Of a stretch of DNA of 57,515 bases, positions 15,926 to 23,480 are shown piece after piece. Made by a program: the position numbers and the translations under genes. Below the pieces are notes generated by a model. The model had not been told where the DNA came from and searched no databases. It saw nothing but the letters and a program-made list of their open reading frames with translations. The stretch is taken from the NCBI GenBank assembly GCA_031553005.1, contig JAVBMA010000049.1, positions 1 through 57,515 of the forward strand, in the 5' to 3' direction. Origin of the DNA: RGIG9379 sp031553005. GTDB taxonomy: Bacteria; Bacteroidota; Bacteroidia; Bacteroidales; Paludibacteraceae. Every line of letters starts with the position of its first letter. Position 1 is the stretch's first letter.

Positions 15926-15933
15926 TACCTTTG
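15926..15933 (+). promoter_or_regulatory. -7 box of the uvrA promoter
   Basis: TACCTTTG matches TAnnTTTG and lies 28 bp before the GTG start of uvrA. A clear -33 element was not found. Confidence 0.5.
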
Positions 15934-15960
15934 CAGATTCCCTTTGTAAATGATTGATTT

Positions 15961-18825
15961 GTGAAAGAAAAAGAAAAAAAGATAGATTTAGATTCGCTTG
16001 AAACAGAGCAAATAGAAGTTTTCGGAGCCCGTGTTCATAATCTGAAAAATATTAATGTAAGCATACCCCGCAACAAGATTACGGTAATCACCGGATTGAG
16101 CGGGAGCGGAAAATCGTCGCTGGCTTTCGATACCATTTTTGCCGAAGGTCAGAGGCGTTATATCGAAACCTTTTCCGCCTATGCCCGCAATTTTCTGGGT
16201 AATATGGAGCGTCCCGATGTTGATAAGATTACCGGATTAAGTCCTGTTATCTCCATTGAACAAAAAACGACAAATAAAAACCCCCGCTCTACGGTGGGAA
16301 CAACAACGGAGATTTACGACTTTTTGCGCCTTCTTTTTGCACGGGCGGGAGAGGCTTATTCTTATGTTACAGGCGAAAAAATGGTTCGCTATACCGAAGA
16401 GCAGATTTTGAGGTTGATCCACGAGGAATACGAAAATGAAGCTATTTTTATACTGGCTCCTGTGATAAAAGCAAGAAAAGGGCATTATAAAGAATTATTC
16501 GAGCAAATCAGGAAAAAAGGCTATTTGAATGTCCGGGTGGATGGCGAATTACGCGAGATTACCCACGGCATGAAACTGGATAGGTATAAAAATCACAGTA
16601 TAGAAGTTGTGATTGACAAATTGACCGTCTCCGAAAAAAGTGCGCAACGACTCAAGGAATCTGTTCAGGTAGCCATGAAACAAGGTAACGGTTCTATCAT
16701 TATTGTGCGTAGGTCGGACGATTCCATCCGTTATTTGAGCAAACTGCTGATGTGCCCTTCGTCCGGAATCTCATACAATGAACCGGCTCCTCATAATTTT
16801 TCGTTCAACTCTCCTCATGGAGCTTGCCCTAAATGTAAAGGATTAAGCTGCATAAATGAAATAGATCTGGATAAGATTATCCCCGACCGGATGGAAAGTA
16901 TCTATAATGGTGCAATTGTTCCGCTTGGAAAATATAAAAAGACGCTTTTTTTCTGGCAGTTGGAAGCTATTGCCGAGAAATACGGCTTTACGCTGAAAAC
17001 ACCTGTCAAAGATATTCCCGAAGAAGCCCTTGATATTATATTGAATGGCTCCGAAGAAAAGATAAACGTGAAGAATGCCTCGCTTGGAGCTTCCAATTAT
17101 TCGTTGTCATTCGAAGGCGTATTGCATTATATTGAAATGCAACAGGAGAGCGAAGCCTCTGCAACTGCTCAGAAATGGGCAAATCAGTTTAGCCGCATCG
17201 TTGTTTGTCCCGAATGTAACGGAACCCGCTTGACAAAAGAGGCGTTGCATTACCGGATCGCGGAAAAAAACATAGCCGACCTTTCTTCAATGGATTTGGT
17301 AGAACTGAACGACTGGGTGGATAATCTGGATGAGAAACTAACCGAAAAGCAAAAGAAGATTGCTCCCGAAATACTTAAAGAGATAAGTACCCGTATTCGA
17401 TTTTTATTAGATGTGGGATTAAATTATCTCTCATTGAACCGTTCGTCGATGACTCTTTCGGGAGGAGAGAGCCAACGGATACGCCTTGCTACGCAGATCG
17501 GCTCGCAATTGGTAAATGTGCTCTATATTCTGGACGAACCGAGTATAGGACTGCACCAGCGGGATAATATCCGCCTGATCAACTCCCTTAAACAATTGCG
17601 CGATATCGGTAATTCGGTCATTGTGGTAGAACACGATAAAGATATGATGTTGCACGCCGATTACGTGATAGATCTTGGTCCCCGCGCCGGACGACACGGA
17701 GGCGAAATCGTTTTTACGGGAACTCCCGACCAGATTTCGCAAGCTCAGACATTGACCGCTGCTTATCTGAATGGTGAAAAAAGAATTGAAATTCCTCAGG
17801 TGAAACGTTACGGAAACGACAAAAGTATCCGGATAAAAGGAGCCCGGGGGAATAATCTGAAAAATATAGACGTAACATTTCCTCTTGGTAAATTTATCTG
17901 TGTGACAGGTGTTTCAGGCAGCGGAAAATCGACCTTGATCAACGATACGCTGCAACCGATATTAAGTCAACATTTTTATCGTTCGCTGCAAGATCCGTTG
18001 CCTTATGATTCGGTAGAGGGAATAGACAATGTGGATAAGGTGATCAATGTCGACCAGTCTCCGATAGGGAGAACACCTCGTTCAAATCCTGCAACATATA
18101 CCGGATTATTTGGTGATATACGTAATCTTTTTGTTTCGTTGCCTGAGTCTAAGATGCGAGGATACAAACCCGGGCGTTTCTCTTTTAATGTGAAAGGCGG
18201 GCGTTGTGAAACCTGTGGAGGGAATGGTTACAAAACCATTGAAATGAACTTCTTGCCCGATGTATATGTTCCATGTGAAGAGTGCTTGGGAAAAAGGTAT
18301 AACCGGGAAACATTGGAAGTCCGTTACAAAGGAAAATCGATTGCCGATGTGCTGGATCTGACCATTAACCAGGCGGTGGAGTTTTTTGAAAACATACCGG
18401 TTATCTTTCAAAAAGTAAAGACGCTGCAAAGTATCGGTTTGGGATACATAAAACTGGGACAGCCTTCCACTACATTATCGGGAGGAGAGAGCCAGCGGAT
18501 CAAACTTGCAACCGAGCTTATGCGCAAAGATACGGGCAATACGTTGTACATTCTGGATGAGCCTACGACAGGTCTTCATTTTGAAGATATACGGATATTG
18601 CTGGACGTATTGAATAAATTGACCGATAAAGGAAATACGATTGTCGTGATAGAACATAATATGGATGTGATAAAAGTTGCCGATTATGTTATCGACATTG
18701 GCCCCGAAGGTGGTCGTGAAGGCGGTCGTCTGCTTGGATACGGAACTCCGGAAGAGATTGCCCTGAATCCGGAAAGCCATACGGGAGCTTTTTTGAAGGA
18801 AGAAATTAGGGAAGGTGAAAGTTGA
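15961..18825 (+). CDS. uvrA: Excinuclease ABC subunit A
   Basis: UvrA is the damage-sensing ATPase of nucleotide excision repair and works with UvrB and UvrC. The 954-residue product has two ABC modules. Walker A GLSGSGKSS is at 45-53, a zinc site CPSSG...CPKC near 275-300, signature LSGGESQRI near 500 and DEPSIGLHQ. Then comes Walker A GVSGSGKST near 650, zinc site CETCGGNGY...CEEC near 755-780, signature LSGGESQRI near 845 and DEPTTGLH. GTG is the start codon, just after a promoter-like box. The last codons (GES and stop) coincide with the start of a family C repeat tract, so the C-terminus ends at repeat DNA. Confidence 0.97.
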   Translation: MKEKEKKIDLDSLETEQIEVFGARVHNLKNINVSIPRNKITVITGLSGSGKSSLAFDTIFAEGQRRYIETFSAYARNFLGNMERPDVDKITGLSPVISIEQKTTNKNPRSTVGTTTEIYDFLRLLFARAGEAYSYVTGEKMVRYTEEQILRLIHEEYENEAIFILAPVIKARKGHYKELFEQIRKKGYLNVRVDGELREITHGMKLDRYKNHSIEVVIDKLTVSEKSAQRLKESVQVAMKQGNGSIIIVRRSDDSIRYLSKLLMCPSSGISYNEPAPHNFSFNSPHGACPKCKGLSCINEIDLDKIIPDRMESIYNGAIVPLGKYKKTLFFWQLEAIAEKYGFTLKTPVKDIPEEALDIILNGSEEKINVKNASLGASNYSLSFEGVLHYIEMQQESEASATAQKWANQFSRIVVCPECNGTRLTKEALHYRIAEKNIADLSSMDLVELNDWVDNLDEKLTEKQKKIAPEILKEISTRIRFLLDVGLNYLSLNRSSMTLSGGESQRIRLATQIGSQLVNVLYILDEPSIGLHQRDNIRLINSLKQLRDIGNSVIVVEHDKDMMLHADYVIDLGPRAGRHGGEIVFTGTPDQISQAQTLTAAYLNGEKRIEIPQVKRYGNDKSIRIKGARGNNLKNIDVTFPLGKFICVTGVSGSGKSTLINDTLQPILSQHFYRSLQDPLPYDSVEGIDNVDKVINVDQSPIGRTPRSNPATYTGLFGDIRNLFVSLPESKMRGYKPGRFSFNVKGGRCETCGGNGYKTIEMNFLPDVYVPCEECLGKRYNRETLEVRYKGKSIADVLDLTINQAVEFFENIPVIFQKVKTLQSIGLGYIKLGQPSTTLSGGESQRIKLATELMRKDTGNTLYILDEPTTGLHFEDIRILLDVLNKLTDKGNTIVVIEHNMDVIKVADYVIDIGPEGGREGGRLLGYGTPEEIALNPESHTGAFLKEEIREGES

Positions 18826-18860
18826 AAAGTGAAAGATAAAAGGTGAGAATTGAAAGTTTG
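18811..18860 (+). repeat. Repeat family C tract, copy 7
   Basis: GGAAGGTGAAAGTTGAAAAG, then TGAAAGATAAAAGGTGAGAA and TTGAAAG. The first bases encode the end of UvrA and its stop. Confidence 0.7.
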
Positions 18861-18939
18861 AAAAACCTGTTCGGATTTCTTGGGGATGTTGAATTTGTTC
18901 AGATGAAAATTTTAAACTGTTATTCGATATAATTGAAGT

Positions 18940-19743
18940 ATGGATTTTGAAGTTCAGTCGCCTTTAATACTGGCCCTTATCGGAACAGGATTTACTTTTT
19001 TGTGTACAACATTGGGAGCTGCCGTTGTTTTCTTTTTCCGGGGAAAGATGAGCCTGAATGTACAACGCATTTTCTTGGGTTTTGCTGCCGGGGTTATGAT
19101 TGCCGCTTCCGTATGGTCGTTGCTGATCCCTGCTATTGAGATGGCTGAGGCACAGGGACAAATAGGCTGGATGCCTGCCGCCGGAGGGTTTATTCTCGGA
19201 GGGCTGTTTCTGTTTTTATTGGACAATTTATTGCCTCATTTGCATCCGGGAAGCAAATCTCCCGAAGGAATACCTTCTTCACTGAAGCGTACCACGATGC
19301 TTATTTTTGCCATAACATTACATAATATACCCGAGGGAATGGCAGTAGGGCTTACTTTCGGGATGGTAAAGATTTCGGAAAGCGCTACGACGATTGCCGC
19401 TGCCTTTGCCCTTGCATTTGGTATCGGACTGCAAAATTTCCCCGAAGGCGCTGCTATATCGCTGCCGCTGAAAAAGGAAGGCTTTTCCAATCGTAAGGCA
19501 TTTGCTTATGGTGCTTTATCAGGAGTTGTCGAACCAATTGCCGGAGTATTGGGAGTTTTGTTGGCGGGATCTGTTGTCGGATTTATGCCTTGGTTGCTCT
19601 CTTTTGCTGCCGGAGCCATGATCTATGTAGTGGTAGAAGAGCTCATTCCCGAAGCGCATCTGGGCGATCATTCCAATTCGGGAACTTTGGGCGTAATGGC
19701 CGGATTTTTAGTTATGATGATCTTAGATGTAGCTTTAGGATAA
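18940..19743 (+). CDS. ZIP-family divalent metal transporter (ZupT-like)
   Basis: This 267-residue inner-membrane protein has about eight membrane helices. Helix IV carries HNIPEGMAVGL (about 128-138) and helix V carries QNFPEGAAISL (about 165-175), the paired metal-binding motifs of ZIP transporters. Helix V has Gln-Asn in place of the common His-Asn. It likely imports zinc, possibly other divalent ions. A short basic loop (SKSPEGIPSSLKR) precedes helix IV. It is a monocistronic gene located after uvrA and before an MmcQ/YjbR gene on the same strand. Confidence 0.9.
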   Translation: MDFEVQSPLILALIGTGFTFLCTTLGAAVVFFFRGKMSLNVQRIFLGFAAGVMIAASVWSLLIPAIEMAEAQGQIGWMPAAGGFILGGLFLFLLDNLLPHLHPGSKSPEGIPSSLKRTTMLIFAITLHNIPEGMAVGLTFGMVKISESATTIAAAFALAFGIGLQNFPEGAAISLPLKKEGFSNRKAFAYGALSGVVEPIAGVLGVLLAGSVVGFMPWLLSFAAGAMIYVVVEELIPEAHLGDHSNSGTLGVMAGFLVMMILDVALG

Positions 19744-19841
19744 TCGTAATAAGTGATGAGTTTTTAATGATAAGTGATTAATTGTAACAGAATGTTTTTA
19801 AGAAACCTGAATATCTGGACGTCTGATTATCTGAATATCAT

Positions 19842-20198
19842 ATGAATATAGAAGAAGTCAGGGACTATTGTTTAACTAAAAAAGGAGCAACCGAAGGCTT
19901 TCCTTTTGATGATGTTACATTAGTATTGAAAGTGGGCGGAAAAATGTTTGCCGTTATTCCGTTGGATGCCGAAGAGAAGAATGTCATCTTAAAGTGCGAT
20001 CCGGAATATGCCATCGAGCTCCGCGAAAAATATCAAGCTGTTCGTCCCGCGTGGCATTTCAATAAAAAACATTGGAATGCCGTAATCCTGAATGGTTCTG
20101 TTTTTGAAAAGGATATAAAAAAATGGATAGACCATTCTTACGAAATGGTTTTAAAAGGAATGAGTAAAAAGTTGAGGGATTCGGTTTTAGAAAATTAA
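19842..20198 (+). CDS. MmcQ/YjbR family protein
   Basis: This 118-residue protein has the CyaY-like fold of the MmcQ/YjbR family. Supporting motifs are the N-terminal DYCLTKKGATEGFPFDDVT, the strand VGGKMFAVIPLD, the segment RPAWHFNKKHWNAVIL and a C-terminal helix with IDHSYEMVLKGM. E. coli YjbR binds DNA weakly, but the physiological role is unknown. The leader contains a word tract (CTGAATATCTGGACGTCTGATTATCTG) at 19806-19839. It is followed closely by the YhdH-type gene. Confidence 0.88.
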   Translation: MNIEEVRDYCLTKKGATEGFPFDDVTLVLKVGGKMFAVIPLDAEEKNVILKCDPEYAIELREKYQAVRPAWHFNKKHWNAVILNGSVFEKDIKKWIDHSYEMVLKGMSKKLRDSVLEN

Positions 20199-20235
20199 GC
20201 CCGATACAAAATAGAATATAACAGATAGAATATTT

Positions 20236-21237
20236 ATGGAAAATAAACAATTCAGAGCATTGGTAGTAGAAGAAGGAGAAGATAAGAAATTCTATCGCTC
20301 TGTTCAGACCCGAAAAATAGCGGAACTACCTCAGGGAGATTTGATTGTCAAGGTAAAATATTCTTCCATCAACTATAAAGATGCACTATCGGCGATCGGA
20401 AATAAAGGAGTTACAAAAAAATATCCGCATACTCCCGGTATAGATGCCGTCGGTGTGGTTGAGAAGTGTGAATCGAATCGTTTTGTAGTAGGAGATCAGG
20501 TGATTGTTACAGGCTTTGATCTGGGCACTGCAAGCGATGGCGGATTTGCAGAGTATATCCGTGTCCCTTCCGCTTGGGCGATAAAACTACCATCCGGTTT
20601 ATCCATGAAGGAAGCTATATGCTTCGGTACAGCCGGACTTACGGCAGGGCTCTCCGTTTATAATCTTTTGCAAACGGTTACTCCGGATAAAGGTCCTGTT
20701 GTTGTTAGTGGGGCTACCGGTGGAGTTGGGAGTCTTAGTGTCTCTTTGTTGGCCGGACTGAATTACCATGTAGTTGCCATTACGGGAAAAGAAGACCAAA
20801 AAGATTTTTTATTTTCACTTGGTGCGAAGGAGGTTAAATTACGTGGTGATTTTTCTGTTCGCACAGAGCCGTATCTTCTTCCTTCAGCGTGGGCAGGAGG
20901 CATTGATACTACAGGAGGAGTCATTTTAGAAAATATGGTAAAGGCTACCAAATTGTTTGGCGCCGTTACTACTTGCGGAAATGTTGCTTCAGCAGAATTG
21001 CAGTTGTCTGCCTATCCTTTTATCCTAAGAGGAGTCAGGCTTATTGGTATTAGTTCACAAAATACGCCTGTAAATGAACGGGAAATTATTTGGAACAAAT
21101 TCGCATCCGAATGGAAACTTGATTCATTGCAACAACTGACCAAAGAAATTACGTTGGATGAAGTCAGCTGCTACTTGGATAAAATCCTTGCAGGAGAAAA
21201 TGTAGGTCGGGTAATTGTCCGGATGGAAATGAATTGA
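20236..21237 (+). CDS. YhdH/YhfP-family quinone oxidoreductase (acryloyl-CoA reductase-like)
   Basis: This is a 333-residue zinc-free medium-chain dehydrogenase/reductase. The N-terminal catalytic domain includes KYSSINYKDALSAIGNKG and the HTPGIDAVG segment. The NADPH-binding domain has VSGATGGVGSLSVSLLAGL near 155-173, and a C-terminal GRVIVRM strand ends the protein. AcuI/YhdH enzymes reduce acryloyl-CoA with NADPH; the true substrate here is not known. It lies 37 bp after the MmcQ/YjbR gene and is probably co-transcribed. A small hairpin terminator follows at 21362. Confidence 0.9.
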   Translation: MENKQFRALVVEEGEDKKFYRSVQTRKIAELPQGDLIVKVKYSSINYKDALSAIGNKGVTKKYPHTPGIDAVGVVEKCESNRFVVGDQVIVTGFDLGTASDGGFAEYIRVPSAWAIKLPSGLSMKEAICFGTAGLTAGLSVYNLLQTVTPDKGPVVVSGATGGVGSLSVSLLAGLNYHVVAITGKEDQKDFLFSLGAKEVKLRGDFSVRTEPYLLPSAWAGGIDTTGGVILENMVKATKLFGAVTTCGNVASAELQLSAYPFILRGVRLIGISSQNTPVNEREIIWNKFASEWKLDSLQQLTKEITLDEVSCYLDKILAGENVGRVIVRMEMN

Positions 21238-21361
21238 TTAATCGGCTAACTGGCTAATTGACTAACTGATTTGTTGATTGATTAATTTATCTGTTTTCTG
21301 CGTTCAAAAAACAAGTCCTATGTTTATGTATCCCTGCGTTTACACACGGTTATGTAATATC

Positions 21362-21378
21362 AGCCCTTTGGGCTTTTT
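21362..21378 (+). terminator. Short hairpin terminator
   Basis: AGCCC-TTT-GGGCT followed by TTTT. The stem is short but GC-rich, and it lies 125 bp after the YhdH-type stop codon. Confidence 0.55.
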
Positions 21379-21457
21379 AAATACGTGATTTCGATATGAA
21401 ACCTTTATCTCTTTTGAAAATGATTTTTTATCTGTTAAAAAGGATAGGAAAGTATAG

Positions 21458-21506
21458 GAATAAATAATCTTGAGGTCGCAATTTGCGACCTCAAGATTAT
21501 TTATTC
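21458..21506. repeat. Perfect 49-bp palindrome
   Basis: Arms of 24 bp (GAATAAATAATCTTGAGGTC + GCAA and its exact complement) flank a single T. There is no mismatch. It shares its design with the 33-bp palindrome at 5265-5297. It is not followed by a T-tract and lies far from either neighbouring gene. Confidence 0.9.
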
Positions 21507-21687
21507 AAACATAGGATTATCAGGGAATCGTTTCGGATTACTTCTTATTGCTTTTTGAATTGTTTCGTCTCAATCAAAGAGGATTTAATACACATTTTTC
21601 TTTTTTGATTCTATATGCGCTCGATATGAAAAAGCCTTATTATCAATACTAAAGGTATTGTATGTTTATAGAAAAGATGATTATTTA

Positions 21688-21771
21688 GTTTGTACGACTC
21701 CGAAAGGAGTCGAATATGGAAAATTTTCAATATCTGGCTATAAATATAGAAATCCTTCGGATTTAATTTAA
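21688..21771 (-). repeat. Dispersed repeat family D, copy 2
   Basis: Reverse complement of the element at 1694-1775, with hairpins CGACTCCGAAAGGAGTCG and AATCCTTCGGATT. Confidence 0.75.
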
Positions 21772-21938
21772 AGACTGTCAGTTTGTTGCGTGTGATTTTT
21801 GTCTGACTTGTATTAATTTAAAGGAACTTACTTATTCTGCCATTTGTTTAAAAATTGATATCTGTGGCAATAGCAGTAAATTTTGTTAAATAGAAAGTCC
21901 GTATTATTCGTAATGCTTTTAATCTTAAAGATATTCAT

Positions 21939-21946
21939 TACTTTTG
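21939..21946 (+). promoter_or_regulatory. -7 box for the DUF6089-uppS-bamA operon
   Basis: TACTTTTG matches TAnnTTTG. A GCTTTTAA stretch about 19 bp upstream could act as the -33 region. The first start codon is at 22020. Confidence 0.5.
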
Positions 21947-22019
21947 TGCAATTTTAAAGAGATAGGCAATAATATTTTTTGTTTGTCGTTACTCTAAAGA
22001 ATTAAAGAAGAAAAAAGGA

Positions 22020-22718
22020 ATGCGCCATAATCAATTCAAACGTTATATCCTCCTGCTTTTCACAGTCTCTTTGTGTCATTTGACTCATGCCCAATTTATT
22101 GGAGAGGTTGGGTTGTTGGGTGGCGTTTCTTATTACAATGGAGATGCAAACTCTACTACGCCGTTTTTGGAGAACCATCCTGCATTGGGTGCCATTTTCC
22201 GGGTTAAATTGCATCCTGTCATACAACTCAAAGTTGATGTCCTGCGGGCGACTGTTTCAGGGAATACGGCAAATTTTCCGAATAAATTTCCTGAAGATGT
22301 ACAAGCTGAATTCAAACGCGATTTTTGGGAAGTCGGAGCCCAGCTCGAACTTAATTTCTTCAAGTATGGCATTGAGTCTTGGGATCGGGAAATCATGCAA
22401 CACACACCCTATATCCTGATAGGTCCCGGATTGGCTCTTTATGAGGGTCAGAATGGAAATGCATTTGCACCTAACCTGACATTCGGATTGGGATACAAAT
22501 ATAAATTGTTTGATCGGTTAAATATAGGAGTGGAATGGTCTCTTAGAAAACTCTTCAGGGATGATTTTGATGTGACGGATTCTTCCAATGAAGTACTTGA
22601 CGACCCTTATGGAGTAGGGTATTCTTGGATCAAAAATAATGATTGGTATTCTTGTGCATTTGTCTTTGTAACATTGGATATTATAAAGAGGAAAGGCAAA
22701 TGTATCGAAATGAGATAA
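22020..22718 (+). CDS. DUF6089 family beta-barrel-like outer membrane protein
   Basis: The 232-residue exported protein has a signal peptide (basic MRHNQFKR, hydrophobic YILLLFTVSLCHLTHA, then QF). Alternating hydrophobic strands follow, such as GEVGLLGGVSYYNGDAN and LTFGLGYKYKLFDRLNIGVEWSLR. It belongs to the DUF6089 family that precedes uppS-bamA in Bacteroidota. The role is unknown, but this conserved position suggests involvement in outer-membrane assembly. Its TAA overlaps the uppS ATG by one base (TAATG), implying translational coupling. Confidence 0.82.
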   Translation: MRHNQFKRYILLLFTVSLCHLTHAQFIGEVGLLGGVSYYNGDANSTTPFLENHPALGAIFRVKLHPVIQLKVDVLRATVSGNTANFPNKFPEDVQAEFKRDFWEVGAQLELNFFKYGIESWDREIMQHTPYILIGPGLALYEGQNGNAFAPNLTFGLGYKYKLFDRLNIGVEWSLRKLFRDDFDVTDSSNEVLDDPYGVGYSWIKNNDWYSCAFVFVTLDIIKRKGKCIEMR

Positions 22719-23467
22719 TGAAAATGACATTTAAAGAACAAATAGATAAAGAAAGAATACCTCAGCACATTGCCGTAATCATGGATGGAAATGGGCGTTG
22801 GGCTAAAAATAAAGGAGAAAATCGCATATTCGGACATCAAAACGGAGTGGATTCTGTTAATCAAATTACTGAAGCTGCCGGCGAAGTCGGGGTGAAATAC
22901 CTGACACTTTATGCATTTTCGACTGAAAACTGGAATCGTCCCTCCGAGGAAATAGATGCCTTGATGGAGCTTCTTGTGGAAGCTATCAAGAATAATATTC
23001 GCAAAATGATGGATAATAATGTCCGTTTGCTTGTAATAGGCGATTTGGAGCGGTTACCTGAAAGAACAAAAAATAATTTAAAAGAAGCGATAAAAGAAAC
23101 AGATCAAAATTCAGGGTTGAATTTGGTTTTGGCTCTTAGTTACTCTTCCCGCTGGGAAATACTGAATGCAACGAAAAAAATTGCCCAAGATGTAAAAAAC
23201 AATAAGATAAACGTTGAAGATATTGACGAATCTTTTTTCTCAAACTACCTTACAACAGTGGGGATTCCTGATCCCGATTTGCTGATCAGAACCAGCGGAG
23301 AGTTGAGGATCAGTAATTTTCTAATGTGGCAACTTTCCTATTCAGAACTCTATTTTACCGACGTCTGTTGGCCGGAATTTAAAAAAGAACAGTTTTTCGA
23401 AGCCATTGTCGATTATCAGAAAAGAGAAAGACGCTTTGGTAAAACCAGCGAACAAATATTAAAATAA
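22718..23467 (+). CDS. uppS: Isoprenyl (undecaprenyl) diphosphate synthase
   Basis: UppS condenses isopentenyl diphosphate units onto farnesyl diphosphate to make the C55 lipid carrier for peptidoglycan and polysaccharides. From the coupled ATG at 22718 it is 249 residues, normal for the family. Visible motifs are the catalytic IMDGNGRWAKNKG near 22-34, the YAFSTENWNRP segment near 66-76, SYSSRWEI near 140-147 and the RTSGELRISNFLMWQ segment near 190-205. An upstream ATG at 22700 is possible, but coupling favours 22718. It is in an operon with DUF6089 and bamA. Confidence 0.96.
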   Translation: MKMTFKEQIDKERIPQHIAVIMDGNGRWAKNKGENRIFGHQNGVDSVNQITEAAGEVGVKYLTLYAFSTENWNRPSEEIDALMELLVEAIKNNIRKMMDNNVRLLVIGDLERLPERTKNNLKEAIKETDQNSGLNLVLALSYSSRWEILNATKKIAQDVKNNKINVEDIDESFFSNYLTTVGIPDPDLLIRTSGELRISNFLMWQLSYSELYFTDVCWPEFKKEQFFEAIVDYQKRERRFGKTSEQILK

Positions 23468-23480
23468 TACCTTTCGAAAT

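Larger units (their letters stand above)
21238..22019. other. 782-bp gene-free region with word tract, terminator, palindrome and repeat D
   Basis: It contains a word tract (CGGCTAACTGGCTAATTGAC, continuing with 8-nt units) at 21241-21285, the terminator at 21362-21378, the perfect palindrome at 21458-21506, repeat D copy 2 at 21688-21771 and a promoter box at 21939-21946. No ORF in it is credible. Confidence 0.6.
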
